64,000 nt of DNA from CAIKNB01 sp041658705 (GCA_041658705.1 JBAZZT010000001.1:62001-126000); one strand, 5' to 3'; positions 7,175 through 17,380 are shown, counted from the first letter of the stretch. Made by a program: numbers and translations. Notes: generated from the sequence alone by a model not told the origin.

Positions 7175-8320
7175 ATGAAACCAGATATAAAAAAACTCTC
7201 TCTCGCCCTGCATAAAAAGTTACGCGGCAAGATTTCGATTTCCGCCAAGTGCGCGATCAATAATCGTTCGGATTTGGCGCTGGTGTATACGCCGGGCGTG
7301 GGCGCGGTTTCATCCGCCATCGCGGCCAAACCGGAATTAGCCGACGTCATGACCTGGCGCAAGAATGCCGTCGCCATCGTGTCTGACGGTTCGGCTGTCT
7401 TGGGTCTGGGTAACATCGGCGCCTTGGCCGCGTTGCCGGTCATGGAAGGCAAGAGCGCAATCTTCAAGCGTTTCGCCCAAGTAGATGCGGTACCTATCGT
7501 GTTGGCGACGCAGGATGCGGATGAGATCGTCAAGATCGTCCAAGCCCTGGAACCGTCTTTCGGCGCCATCCAACTCGAAGACATTTCGGCGCCGCGCTGC
7601 TTCGAGATAGAAAAACGTCTTGCCGCGACGCTCAAAATTCCAGTCATGCATGACGACCAGCACGGCACCGCGATCGTGGCCTTGGCCGGCATCACTAACG
7701 CGCTAAAAGTCACGGGACGGAAGGATAAAACTAGACTCAGAATCATCATCAACGGTTCGGGCGCGGCCGGATTCGCCATCGCGCATCTGCTGCATCTGGC
7801 GGGTTTCATATACATCGTCGCTTGCGACAGGAGCGGAGCGATTTGGGCGGGACGCAAAGAGGGGATGAACCCGTCCAAGCAAGAGCTGGTCACTTTCACC
7901 AACCCGCGGAACGAAAAAGGATCGTTGCGCGACGTCATCCGCAAGGCTGACGTGTTCGTCGGTGTCTCCGCGCCCGGCGTGCTCGATGCGGAAATGATCC
8001 GCAGCATGGCGCCTCGTCCCATCATCTTTGCCTTGGCCAACCCGACGCCGGAAATTATGCCCGACCAAGCGTTGCGTGCCGGCGCGGCCGTCGTCGCCAC
8101 CGGACGCAGCGATTATCCGAACCAGCTCAACAACGCTTTGGTCTACCCCGGATTGTTCCGCGGCATGCTCGACAAGAACATCTTGCAAGTCACGGACGCC
8201 ATAAAACTCCGCGCCGCCGCTGCGCTGGCCGCTTTCGTCAAAAAACCCACGGCCGAAAAAATCGTCCCGTCCATGTTCGAAAAAGAGTTGCATCGAAGCA
8301 TGGCAAAAAGCGTCAGGTGA
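7175..8320 (+). CDS. Malic enzyme, short NAD(P)-dependent bacterial type
   Basis: 381 residues, matching the roughly 400-residue bacterial malic enzymes that decarboxylate malate to pyruvate. Motifs in order: LVYTPGVG (substrate loop), SDGSAVLGLGNIG (first dinucleotide-like motif), HDDQHGTA (metal-binding region), INGSGAAGFAIA (NAD(P) Rossmann loop), ANPTPEI and TGRSDYPNQLNN (carboxyl active-site block). All catalytic blocks look intact. Cofactor preference cannot be read safely. In an organism with reduced metabolism this is a source of pyruvate and NAD(P)H. No Shine-Dalgarno. Confidence 0.95.
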   Translation: MKPDIKKLSLALHKKLRGKISISAKCAINNRSDLALVYTPGVGAVSSAIAAKPELADVMTWRKNAVAIVSDGSAVLGLGNIGALAALPVMEGKSAIFKRFAQVDAVPIVLATQDADEIVKIVQALEPSFGAIQLEDISAPRCFEIEKRLAATLKIPVMHDDQHGTAIVALAGITNALKVTGRKDKTRLRIIINGSGAAGFAIAHLLHLAGFIYIVACDRSGAIWAGRKEGMNPSKQELVTFTNPRNEKGSLRDVIRKADVFVGVSAPGVLDAEMIRSMAPRPIIFALANPTPEIMPDQALRAGAAVVATGRSDYPNQLNNALVYPGLFRGMLDKNILQVTDAIKLRAAAALAAFVKKPTAEKIVPSMFEKELHRSMAKSVR

Positions 8321-8517
8321 GGGATAGACGGTAGCCAAGACCTGACCTAAAAATCATTGTCATCCTGGGCGAAGCGCTAGCGAAGTCGAAGGACCTTTAT
8401 CAGCATCGGTTCCGAGTTTTCTTATAAAGGTCCTTCGACTCGCTTGAAGCTCGCTCAGGATGACAATGATTTTTTCCACGTTTCCCAGGTTGGCTACTCT
8501 CTACCCTCTATCCTCTC
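8321..8517. repeat. Composite element: word-type arms with a nested TGTCATCC inverted repeat
   Basis: Outer arms GATAGACGGTAGCC (about 8323-8336) and GGCTACTCTCTACCCTCTATCC (about 8490-8513). Inside, 8358-8465 is a long inverted repeat beginning TGTCATCCTGGGCGAAGCG and ending CGCTCAGGATGACA, with GAAGTCGAAGGACC and its complement in the stem. Related nested copies occur near 10184, 23073, 57189 and 62311. Confidence 0.8.
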
Positions 8518-8526
8518 TTCAACAAG

Positions 8527-8555
8527 TTGACAAAAAGCTCTTTTTTTGCTAAAAT
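8527..8555 (+). promoter_or_regulatory. Promoter of the coiled-coil protein gene at 8585
   Basis: TTGACA (8527-8532), a 17-base spacer, TAAAAT (8550-8555). The 15 bases TTTTTTTGCTAAAAT recur exactly in the promoter of the gene at 58928. Confidence 0.8.
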
Positions 8556-8584
8556 AATGCACATAATCCATTTTCTACACATAT

Positions 8585-9415
8585 ATGGGACTTTTCGATA
8601 GACTGTTAGGGAAACAGCCTGCAGCTCCGGAAAAGAAACCTGCCGCAGCCAAAGTCGAGCAAAAATTGCCTCCGGCTATGCCCGGCCAAGCCGAAGCTTT
8701 GATCAAAGAAGGTGGACGCATCAAGGGTCTGCGCCCAGACATGCCGTACATAAAAGTGAGCGAGGCCAAAGCCTACGTCTCGGCCAAGCGGCAGGATTTG
8801 ATCGAACGGACCAAGCTGGCCGACAAGTCAGGTTTTGATTTTAAGACGCGTGAAAATTATTTGAGCCAGGTCGCAGCCGAAGGCAAGGCGCTCGACGAAT
8901 TCGAGAAGCGCATCGCGGCCCGCGTCGTAAGCGGCAAGGAAGCGGCCTACGAAGGCAAAGCGGATTTGGTGGAGAATCCCGAGTACGTCGCAGCCGCGAA
9001 AGAAAGTTCCGCGGAAGATTTGTCCAAAATGCAAGCCGAGTTGGCGGAGCTCAAGCAGCGCCAAGCCGAGTTGAACAAGCAGCGCGAGCAATTCATGAAC
9101 GAGCTCAAAGGTTTGAGCGCCGAGCAATCGGTCGGGACTTTCTACAAGCAGGTCGAGGAATCAAAGATCCCCGAAGCCCAGTTCCCCAATTATTTCAGCC
9201 CGGAGACGCCGCAGACCGTCGCGGCCGAGCTCGAAGCTTCGCGACGTGACATCGGGATAACCGAAGCCGGCGAAAAAAAGCGCGCCATGAGCGAGCCTCT
9301 GCGCAAGCTGTTGGATGAATTGGATGAAGTCAACGAAAAGACCGCAGCCTTGGAACGCAACGTAAATTTTGCGCAACGCCGCCAAGGTCCGGATCGCATG
9401 CAAGAAGCCGCGTAA
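8585..9415 (+). CDS. Coiled-coil hypothetical protein
   Basis: 276 residues, unknown family. The amino end GLFDRLLGK is followed by an Ala/Pro/Lys-rich linker. Residues about 140-185 are a strong coiled coil (SKMQAELAELKQRQAELNKQ). The carboxyl end is again helical and charged. No signal peptide, so it is cytosolic. It has its own good promoter and terminator but no Shine-Dalgarno. The gene at 58928 resembles it in size, composition, leader and promoter and may be functionally related, although the sequences are not clearly homologous by eye. Confidence 0.75.
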   Translation: MGLFDRLLGKQPAAPEKKPAAAKVEQKLPPAMPGQAEALIKEGGRIKGLRPDMPYIKVSEAKAYVSAKRQDLIERTKLADKSGFDFKTRENYLSQVAAEGKALDEFEKRIAARVVSGKEAAYEGKADLVENPEYVAAAKESSAEDLSKMQAELAELKQRQAELNKQREQFMNELKGLSAEQSVGTFYKQVEESKIPEAQFPNYFSPETPQTVAAELEASRRDIGITEAGEKKRAMSEPLRKLLDELDEVNEKTAALERNVNFAQRRQGPDRMQEAA

Positions 9416-9424
9416 AAAAAACAG

Positions 9425-9450
9425 CCACCGGCATCACAGCCGGTGGTTTT
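9425..9450 (+). terminator. Rho-independent terminator of the coiled-coil gene
   Basis: CCACCGGC and GCCGGTGG arms around a six-base loop, followed by TTTT. Confidence 0.85.
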
Positions 9451-9458
9451 GAAAACAA

Positions 9459-9533
9459 GTAGGGGCGACCCGTTGGGTCGCCCCTACGCAGCCTTCGATT
9501 TTATTTTGGCTACCCTCTACCCTCTACCCTCTG
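9459..9533. repeat. GTAGGGGCGACCC palindrome plus word-type right arm
   Basis: A perfect 13-bp-arm palindrome with centre GTT (9459-9487) is followed by GGCTACCCTCTACCCTCTAC-type words (about 9509-9533). The same 29-base palindrome recurs exactly at 23132-23160. Confidence 0.85.
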
Positions 9534-9540
9534 TTTTAAA

Positions 9541-9576
9541 AAAAAATCGCCCCCGTCCACTTTTCAGTGAACGGGG
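9541..9576 (-). terminator. Rho-independent terminator of the minus-strand gene at 9597-10073
   Basis: On the minus strand CCCCGTTCACT and AGTGGACGGGG arms around GAAA, then GCGATTTTTT. Confidence 0.85.
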
Positions 9577-9596
9577 TCTTGGTTTGGCGTCGCTGC

Positions 9597-10073
9597 TCAC
9601 TTGAGCAGACGCAAGTAGGCACGGAGGTGGTCTTTGGCTATGGCCAACGCCCGGAGGGCGAAGTGCCGTCGGTCTTCTGCGACCTGCTCCGTGGAATTGA
9701 GCAGCGTCTCGAGTGAGACGAAGTTGGTGAAAGCCTGGGCGTAGTTCAGGTTCTCGTAGAAGAACGGGTCGATGAGATGCCGGACCGCAGCCATGCCCAT
9801 GACTTTGCCGAACGGATCGGCCAAAAGGTGGAAGATGTAGCCTTGCTCTGCCTTCCAACCTTTGGTGAGATTGTCGTCGATCAGGCATTTGGCGTGGATC
9901 CAGTCCGCGCCGTATTGCCCGCCTTCGCCTTGGACCACCGGCTGTTCGCAGACAAGGCAGAAGCCGCGGATCTCGAAATCCGGCTTATCCTCGTCCCGCG
10001 CCGCCGGCTTGTGCGGACAGGCCATGGTCATCCTCGAACGTGCCTTCGGATTGAATTGAACGAGCGTACCCAT
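9597..10073 (-). CDS. Hypothetical protein with a small zinc-finger-like amino end
   Basis: 158 residues. The ATG at 10071-10073 follows a GAGAGGAG Shine-Dalgarno. Cysteines are arranged as FCLVCEQP and, 21 residues later, HAKC, a C-x2-C...H-x2-C pattern that could hold one zinc ion; a further MACPHKP lies upstream. The carboxyl two thirds are helical without a known motif. It has a possible minus-strand promoter near 10095-10131 (TTGACG with a weak -10) and a terminator, so it belongs to the stand-alone, Shine-Dalgarno-led class. Confidence 0.7.
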   Translation of the reverse strand: MGTLVQFNPKARSRMTMACPHKPAARDEDKPDFEIRGFCLVCEQPVVQGEGGQYGADWIHAKCLIDDNLTKGWKAEQGYIFHLLADPFGKVMGMAAVRHLIDPFFYENLNYAQAFTNFVSLETLLNSTEQVAEDRRHFALRALAIAKDHLRAYLRLLK

Positions 10074-10150
10074 GCATGACTCCTCTCATAGGCATCGTCA
10101 CAATTTGGCATAAAAAATGACTTTCGTCAAGAGGGTGTACAGATGAAATA

Positions 10151-10269
10151 GATGGTAGAGGGTAGCCAAAAAATATAAGCAATTGTCATCCTTGAGCGAA
10201 GCGAAGGATCTTCCTATACCTAAAGGAATTGGAATATTCTTCGGCCGTCAGACGGCCTCAAGAATGACA
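10151..10269. repeat. Word-type left arm plus TGTCATCC inverted repeat
   Basis: GATGGTAGAGGGTAGCC words (about 10151-10167) precede an inverted element (10184-10269) that starts TGTCATCCTTGAGCGAAGCG and ends CTCAAGAATGACA. The inner GGCCGTCAGACGGCC is a perfect palindrome also found in the copies near 23190 and 57205. Confidence 0.8.
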
Positions 10270-10300
10270 TCCTCTTTTTTTGCTCATGAGCCTGGAATAT

Positions 10301-10325
10301 AAAAACCGCCCCGGCTGATGCCGGG
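10301..10325 (-). terminator. Minus-strand terminator downstream of rpmB
   Basis: On the minus strand CCCGGC and GCCGGG arms around ATCA, followed by GCGGTTTTT. It lies about 90 bases past the L28 stop, with a repeat between. Confidence 0.65.
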
Positions 10326-10345
10326 ACGTAATTTGTTTCAGGTGT

Positions 10346-10411
10346 CCCTTCGACTTCGCTTTCGCTGCGCTCGGGGAATAATTAGTAATAGTTCCTGAGC
10401 TTGTCGAAGGA
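10346..10411. repeat. CTTCGACTTCGC inverted repeat, relative of the TGTCATCC family
   Basis: CCCTTCGACTTCGCTTTCGC on the left and CCTGAGCTTGTCGAAGGAC on the right form an imperfect stem around an A+T-rich loop. The right arm shares the word GAGCTTGTCGAAGGA with the element at 62311. Confidence 0.65.
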
Positions 10412-10417
10412 CTACCG

Positions 10418-10672
10418 CTATTTCGTTTTCTTAGCCGCGCGTTCTACGCGTTTGGTGGCTCGCTTCTGCTTGAGCGTGGGCCTTTCGCCCTTGAGTTCCG
10501 CCATGATTTTCTTCAGCGTTTTGAGCGTCCGCGCCGAGACGCGCACCCGCACGCCGTCGATCTTGACGGTCTGTAAATTCAAATTTTGACGCCGTTTGGT
10601 GGCGATGTTGGAATGGCTGCGCGAGTTTCCGAAGTTCGGTCCGCGGCCTGTGAGTTGGTCTTTTCTGGACAT
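10418..10672 (-). CDS. rpmB: Large ribosomal subunit protein bL28
   Basis: 84 residues, close to the usual 70-80. The amino end SRKDQLTGRGPNFGNSRSHS followed by NIATKRRQNLNLQ is the L28 signature; the Cys pair sometimes found there is absent. The basic carboxyl tail is rich in Lys and Arg. L28 sits near the tRNA exit site of the 50S subunit. The gene is alone on the minus strand with no Shine-Dalgarno. The common partner rpmG is not adjacent. Confidence 0.9.
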   Translation of the reverse strand: MSRKDQLTGRGPNFGNSRSHSNIATKRRQNLNLQTVKIDGVRVRVSARTLKTLKKIMAELKGERPTLKQKRATKRVERAAKKTK

Positions 10673-10681
10673 AGAGATAGT

Positions 10682-10775
10682 TCAAAACTTAAAGTTTAAA
10701 ACTTAAAGTTTTAGGTCGTTCCAATTCGTTTCCCTTTACAAAAAGCTTTAAACTTTGAACTTTGAGTTTTAAGTT
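10682..10775. repeat. Word-type inverted repeat of AAACTTAAAGTTT words
   Basis: Self-complementary words TTAAAGTTT and AAAACTT are repeated on the left and AAGCTTTAAACTTTG words on the right. It lies between the divergent rpmB and site-2 protease genes. Confidence 0.75.
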
Positions 10776-10822
10776 AACCTTTCGTGTTCCGAAATGTACA
10801 CGAATACGGTATTCTTGGCAAG

Positions 10823-10846
10823 CCACGTCGCTCGCGAGCGACGTGG
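10823..10846. repeat. Perfect 24-base palindrome
   Basis: CCACGTCGCTCG and CGAGCGACGTGG, 12 bases each with no loop, 37 bases before the site-2 protease start codon. It could be an operator or another small palindromic insertion. Confidence 0.7.
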
Positions 10847-10882
10847 TAAACGGGTTTAACCTAAAACTTTCATTCTCGACCC

Positions 10883-11530
10883 ATGTTTTCCTATCTCTTC
10901 TCACAACCCCTGGTCTTCATCGTCTGGGTCGCGGCCTTCTTGGTCGCTTTGAGCGTACACGAATTTTCGCACGCTTTGGCCGGCACGCTCTTGGGCGATT
11001 CGACGGCCAAGCGCCTGGGCCGCCTCACCTTGAACCCCGCCGCGCACGTGGACATGTTCGGACTCTTGGCCGTGCTCTTCATCGGTTTTGGTTGGGGCAA
11101 ACCAGTGCCTTACAATCCGTACAATCTCAAGAACCAAAGATGGGGACCGGTGCTCATCGCTTTAGCCGGGCCCGTGAGCAACTTTATCTTCGGAGCCGTC
11201 TGCCTCTTTTTGCTGTCTACGCTTGGCGTGCGGTTAGGTGCGAGCAATCTGTTCACCTTGTTCCTCTTCATCGCCGCGCAACTCAATGTCGCGCTCATGG
11301 CTTTCAACCTCATCCCGTTGCCGCCACTCGACGGATCGAAAGTTTTGCTCGCCCTGTTGGACAAGCCGCAATACACGGTTTTCCGCAACTTCATCCTGCA
11401 ACAAGGCCCATATCTCTTGCTCATGCTCGTGATCCTCGACTCGGTCATGGGTTTGGGGCTTTTTTCCGGTCTGATCAATTTCGCTTTTGGAGTCGTGTCT
11501 AACTTCGTCTCCATCCCCGGGATCATATGA
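10883..11530 (+). CDS. Site-2 protease family membrane metalloprotease (M50)
   Basis: 215 residues with four to six hydrophobic helices. The zinc-binding HEFSH (HExxH) lies at residues 26-30 in the first helix region, and the second ligand motif LPPLDG lies near residue 150, both in the arrangement of M50 intramembrane proteases. It is of the short type, without PDZ or CBS domains. Such enzymes cut transmembrane segments of substrates such as anti-sigma factors; the substrate here is unknown. Its stop overlaps the next start (ATGA at 11527-11530). Confidence 0.92.
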   Translation: MFSYLFSQPLVFIVWVAAFLVALSVHEFSHALAGTLLGDSTAKRLGRLTLNPAAHVDMFGLLAVLFIGFGWGKPVPYNPYNLKNQRWGPVLIALAGPVSNFIFGAVCLFLLSTLGVRLGASNLFTLFLFIAAQLNVALMAFNLIPLPPLDGSKVLLALLDKPQYTVFRNFILQQGPYLLLMLVILDSVMGLGLFSGLINFAFGVVSNFVSIPGII

Positions 11531-13083
11531 AGCTGACTTGGGAGGGGAGACGCGGTTTAGGTTTGATCGAGTTCATCGGCGTTGTGCTCGGCTTAGGATT
11601 GCTCGTGCCGGTGGCCGCCGGGATTTTTGCCGCCGTGCCGACAGTTTCGCTGCATGAGGTCGTGTTCAGATTTTTGCCGCCGTTGTTTTTTCTTTCCGTC
11701 TTGAGCGTCGTGACGCTGGTCTTCTGCGGACGGCTGCGTTGCGAGCAAGCGCTGGCCTCGACCGCGCATCTCGCGGCGTTGGCCGGCGGATCGGCGGCGC
11801 TCCTTTCCGCGTTACAACTTTGGAATGATGGGACGTATTTTACGCTGCTGACGCCAGGCGCGGCCGTAGTCTCGATTTTGACCTTCGGAATTTTTCCTTT
11901 TTCCGGCGGAGCGGAGACGCTAGAGCGCTTTCTCCCCGCGGTTTTTGCCCTCGGGATTTTTGTCATCCTATATAAGCGCCAAGGTTTAGGACGGCGCACT
12001 TGGCTTTCAGCGGCGCTTTTTTATCTGCTGGCTGCATTCTTGGCGCACGCTTTCAGCTGGATCGCGTGGATTGCCTCCGCCAACCTCACCGGCCCCGAAG
12101 ATTCGCGTGACATCTTGCGCCTCTTGGCTAACCTGCAAGTGGATGGATATTGGACCGAGGGACAGACGGACCGTTTTTTGGCGCCGCTCGGTCGCCAAGC
12201 CGAGACCGCGATTTATGCCTGGCAAGCCGGAGTGTATTACCTCGCCGCGCTCGCCGCGCTGGCCTGGGTTGGGCTCAAGACTTTGCCCTGGAAAAAACTT
12301 TTGCGCCGCGTCACGGATTTCGAGCCGGTCGCGGCCTTCATCCTCGTCGTGCTCTCGATGCGTTTGGCCTGGTCGGTGCGTCCGGCGAGTTCAGGCGCAG
12401 CCAACCTGACCGCTCTGGCGATTTTTGCCTTTTCCGTTTTCACTTGGATCTTGTGGCGGCGCTTCAGGCAAGATGCGGCCGCGCTCGCCCGTCACGAAAC
12501 GGAGCATCCGGAATATCCTTTGCCCTCCGGTGCCATCGCGCCGCATGAATTCGAGTTTTTGATCCACGCTCTCCTCGCGCTCGCGCTTTTCGGCGCCGCT
12601 CTGCTCGGATGGCAAGTCTTCGTCGGTGTTGCCGCGGCGACGTTCGCGGTTTGGCTTTTTTCCGCTTGCGCTTGGGACCAGACACCGCAACTCAAATTCT
12701 TCGGCTTGGTCTTGATATATGCGTCTTTGGCTTGGGCGGGCTTGGCTTTTGGGACTAGGTCCGGCATGGTTTTTCCTGACTTCATCTATTTTCTGCTCGG
12801 CTGTGCCGTGCTTTTGGGTGCGTTGGAGTTTGTCCGCGGACGCGCCAAAACAGACTCGGGGCGCTGGCTGGCCATGTACGCGGGACTTGTCATCCTGGCC
12901 GCGCTTGGCGTGGCGCGCGAACCCGATGCTTGGGCGTTCGGACTCATCGCGATTCTCATGACCGTTTACCTTTTTATCAAAAATGCGCCGTCGGCCCGAA
13001 AATACGGTCTTTGGCCGCTGTATTTCATGGCCGGGATTTTTGCCCTGATTGGCTTGTTTTTGCCCAAAATACTGCTGTCTTGA
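11527..13083 (+). CDS. Large polytopic membrane protein, unknown
   Basis: 518 residues with roughly 12-14 hydrophobic helices spread along the whole length and a short polar stretch around residues 200-235 (GPEDSRDILRLLANLQ, EGQTDRFLAPLGRQAE). No transporter or enzyme motif is recognised. It is translationally coupled to the site-2 protease through the four-base overlap, so the two may act together in the membrane. The high Ala/Leu/Trp content fits a membrane-embedded role only. Confidence 0.75.
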   Translation: MKLTWEGRRGLGLIEFIGVVLGLGLLVPVAAGIFAAVPTVSLHEVVFRFLPPLFFLSVLSVVTLVFCGRLRCEQALASTAHLAALAGGSAALLSALQLWNDGTYFTLLTPGAAVVSILTFGIFPFSGGAETLERFLPAVFALGIFVILYKRQGLGRRTWLSAALFYLLAAFLAHAFSWIAWIASANLTGPEDSRDILRLLANLQVDGYWTEGQTDRFLAPLGRQAETAIYAWQAGVYYLAALAALAWVGLKTLPWKKLLRRVTDFEPVAAFILVVLSMRLAWSVRPASSGAANLTALAIFAFSVFTWILWRRFRQDAAALARHETEHPEYPLPSGAIAPHEFEFLIHALLALALFGAALLGWQVFVGVAAATFAVWLFSACAWDQTPQLKFFGLVLIYASLAWAGLAFGTRSGMVFPDFIYFLLGCAVLLGALEFVRGRAKTDSGRWLAMYAGLVILAALGVAREPDAWAFGLIAILMTVYLFIKNAPSARKYGLWPLYFMAGIFALIGLFLPKILLS

Positions 13084-13102
13084 GGCTCATCACCCAAAAC
13101 CC

Positions 13103-13131
13103 TTGACTCTTAGGGGGTTTAGTTGTTATAT
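13103..13131 (+). promoter_or_regulatory. Promoter of the rpsL cluster
   Basis: TTGACT (13103-13108), a 17-base spacer, TTATAT (13126-13131; one base later TATATT). It lies upstream of the word-type repeat that forms the leader of rpsL. Confidence 0.7.
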
Positions 13132-13150
13132 TTTGCCCACAAAAGAAGAA

Positions 13151-13230
13151 ATTCAAAGCTTAAAGTTTAAAACTTGAAGCTTTGGCTGAACAGTCAGAAT
13201 CTTTGAGTTTTAAGCTTTAAGTTTTGAACT
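13151..13230. repeat. Word-type inverted repeat in the rpsL leader
   Basis: Left arm AAAGCTTAAAGTTTAAAACTTG, right arm TTGAGTTTTAAGCTTTAAGTTTTG, with GGCTGAACAGTCAG as loop. It ends six bases before the rpsL ATG and should form a hairpin in the mRNA leader. Confidence 0.8.
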
Positions 13231-13236
13231 AACGCC

Positions 13237-13665
13237 ATGCCCAGCATCAACCAACTCGTCCGTCACGGTCGCCATCCGAACAAGACCAAGTCCAAGAGCC
13301 CTGCCATGCAGTTCACTTTTGATACCTTGCATCGGGTGCGCACCGAACTTTCCAAAGGCTCGCCGTTCAAACGCGGCGTGTGCACCAAGGTGACCACCAT
13401 GACCCCGAAGAAGCCGAACTCGGCTTTGCGCAAGATTTGCCGCGTGCGTTTGTCGAACGGCATGGAAGTCTCGGCCTACATCCCGGGCGAAGGACACAAC
13501 CTGCAAGAACACTCGATCGTGCTCTTGCGCGGCGGACGCGTCAAAGATTTGCCGGGCGTGCGCTATCACGTGGTGCGCGGCGTCTACGATACCCAGGGCG
13601 TAGCTAACCGCCGCCGCAGCCGTTCCGTCTACGGCGCCAAGCGCCCGAAGGAAGGGAAGAAATAA
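13237..13665 (+). CDS. rpsL: Small ribosomal subunit protein uS12
   Basis: 142 residues. S12 sits at the decoding centre and controls accuracy. Conserved segments are PSINQLVRHGR, KGSPFKRGVCTKVTTMTPKKPNSALRK (with the Lys that mutates in streptomycin resistance), GEGHNLQEHSIVLLRGGRVKDLPGVRYH and a basic tail. First gene of the str-type cluster, after a promoter at 13103. No Shine-Dalgarno; a word-type hairpin precedes the ATG. Confidence 0.98.
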   Translation: MPSINQLVRHGRHPNKTKSKSPAMQFTFDTLHRVRTELSKGSPFKRGVCTKVTTMTPKKPNSALRKICRVRLSNGMEVSAYIPGEGHNLQEHSIVLLRGGRVKDLPGVRYHVVRGVYDTQGVANRRRSRSVYGAKRPKEGKK

Positions 13666-13673
13666 TTACCTAA

Positions 13674-13748
13674 ATGACGAATGCCAAATGCCAAATGCCA
13701 AATTGGATGCGCCTGAATTCGTCATTTGTAATTTGTAATTTGTAATTG
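13674..13748. repeat. Word-type inverted repeat between rpsL and rpsG
   Basis: GACGAATGCCAAATGCCAAA words on the left, GTCATTTGTAATTTGTAATT words on the right. It ends eight bases before the rpsG ATG. The same word family precedes rplB, rplP, scpB and parB. Confidence 0.85.
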
Positions 13749-13756
13749 TCTATACT

Positions 13757-14224
13757 ATGCGCGGAAAACAAGCCCCTCGCCGGAAGACCCTGTCCGACCA
13801 GAAATACGCCAACCCCATCGTGGCCAAGTTCATCAATTACGTGATGAAGGACGGCAAAAAATCCACGGCCCAACGCGTCGTCTACGCAGCTTTTGCCATC
13901 ATGGAAGAAAAAGCCAAGAAGCCGGCATTGGATGTATTCAACGAAGCCATCAAGAATGTCGCGCCGCTGTTGGAAGTCCGCTCGCGCCGCGTGGGTGGTG
14001 CCAACTATCAGATTCCTATCCAAGTGCGCGCCGATCGCCGCAACCAACTGGCTTTCCGTTGGATCTTGACCGCCGCGCGCTCGCGCAAAGGCAAACCCAT
14101 GGCCGAAAAGCTCTCGACCGAACTCTTGAACGCCGCCGAGAACACCGGCGACGCCGTGAAAAAGAAGCAGGACGTGCAACGCATGGCCGAGGCCAACCGC
14201 GCCTTCGCGCACTTTGCGCGCTAA
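13757..14224 (+). CDS. rpsG: Small ribosomal subunit protein uS7
   Basis: 155 residues, the standard length. S7 starts assembly of the 30S head and contacts mRNA at the exit channel. Recognised by RRKTLSDQKYANPIVAKFINYVMKDGKK, the ENVAPLLEVRSRRVGG-like block (here NVAPLLEVRSRRVGGANYQIP), and the helical end with NRAFAHFAR. It follows rpsL as in most bacteria. No Shine-Dalgarno. A lipoprotein gene starts five bases after its stop. Confidence 0.98.
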   Translation: MRGKQAPRRKTLSDQKYANPIVAKFINYVMKDGKKSTAQRVVYAAFAIMEEKAKKPALDVFNEAIKNVAPLLEVRSRRVGGANYQIPIQVRADRRNQLAFRWILTAARSRKGKPMAEKLSTELLNAAENTGDAVKKKQDVQRMAEANRAFAHFAR

Positions 14225-14229
14225 GCGGT

Positions 14230-15093
14230 ATGGACGACGCCCCCCGTGCCCGATTCTTGAAGACCGCGGTCATCGCCGGTCTTTTGGTCTTGCTGGGAGC
14301 GGGCTGCGCAAAAGCGGAACCGGTCGGTAAAATCCAGCCGCCGGAGCAAACGAAACGGACCGAGCAGGATTATCCGATTAAACCGGATGGGACCATCGAA
14401 TATCCTAAGACCCAAGAAGACAAAGAGATTAAAAAAGACCTGAAGATCGTGGATTTTTCTGTCCTTTCCGTTTGCCTGGACGGATTTCAGACTTATGATG
14501 ATTTTATCTGGGAAATGAACAACAATCTGAATGTATATAATTTTCCCTCGGGCTTAGAAGAAAAAATAAAGAAAGATTATTCAGACGGGTGGCGCATCCA
14601 TAAAGTCTGTTATACGAACGCATTGGAAATCAGTCTGATGAAATACGGTTTCGGCATGACCAAGACCAACGGTGTCACCGAGAAAGAAGCTGTCTCGATT
14701 GTCCGCGCCGTATCCTTTAAAGACCAAAAGCTCAAGCCTGATAATTTTGATGGCAATTCTGGATGGAGCTTGATGAAGTTCCGGTATTTTGGCTTTATCC
14801 AGGACGCGCCGGGTGAGGGTGGGACGGCTGGCGGCGCGATGGAATCGAAACTTTTTGCCGTGAACGGCGGACCTAACCAAGCAGGATTCCTGGAGAATCT
14901 TTCCTTGTTCCGAGACGTAAATGACCGGTATCAGAATTATTATCTCAAGGCTCAGACTTCCGGTGGCGATAACGATTCTTATTACGCGGATGTCGAGTAC
15001 CGACCGATGAGCGACAGCCTGAATTTCAAAGTCTGCGCCAGCATCAATCACGGCAAGGAACTCGGACAAGATATAAGGTTCTCGTGCCAATAA
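14230..15093 (+). CDS. Lipoprotein of unknown function inside the str cluster
   Basis: 287 residues from the ATG at 14230, five bases past the rpsG stop; upstream in-frame starts overlap rpsG and code for its shadow. The amino end is a lipoprotein signal: RARFLKTAVIAGLLVLLGAGC, with Cys as the lipid-attachment site. The mature part is acidic and rich in Asp, Asn and Tyr, with no known domain; one stretch (GEGGTAGGAMESKLFAVNGG) is Gly-rich. It is transcribed between S7 and EF-G, so its expression is tied to the translation machinery, which is unusual for an exported protein. Confidence 0.8.
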   Translation: MDDAPRARFLKTAVIAGLLVLLGAGCAKAEPVGKIQPPEQTKRTEQDYPIKPDGTIEYPKTQEDKEIKKDLKIVDFSVLSVCLDGFQTYDDFIWEMNNNLNVYNFPSGLEEKIKKDYSDGWRIHKVCYTNALEISLMKYGFGMTKTNGVTEKEAVSIVRAVSFKDQKLKPDNFDGNSGWSLMKFRYFGFIQDAPGEGGTAGGAMESKLFAVNGGPNQAGFLENLSLFRDVNDRYQNYYLKAQTSGGDNDSYYADVEYRPMSDSLNFKVCASINHGKELGQDIRFSCQ

Positions 15094-15105
15094 ATCAAAC
15101 CAACT

Positions 15106-17199
<2,094 letters not shown>

Positions 17200-17205
17200 A
17201 AAATG

Positions 17206-17285
17206 TAGGGGCGCATGGTCATGCGCCTTCGGAAATAAGGGCGCGGTTTCCGCGACACGTCAGACGTGTCCGCGCCTTTTAAAGT
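17206..17285 (+). terminator. Repeat palindrome and hairpin downstream of fusA
   Basis: GTAGGGGCGCATGGTCATGCGCC (17206 onward), a copy of the GTAGGGGCG palindrome family, is followed by a strong hairpin. Its core ACACGT-CAG-ACGTGT is flanked by GGGCGCGG and CCGCGCC, and it ends in TTTT near 17280. The second hairpin is likely the fusA terminator. Confidence 0.65.
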
Positions 17286-17380
17286 ATTGAAAGATATTTC
17301 CGCATCGCAACAAAATGCGCGATAGCGCAAAACGTTGCGGCGGTTGATTTTGTCTCCGACTTGAGTTCCGACTTGAGTTC

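Noticed and set aside
14059..14229. Longer start of the lipoprotein at 14230
   Set aside because: The extra codons lie wholly inside rpsG in another frame and would remove the signal peptide from the amino end.
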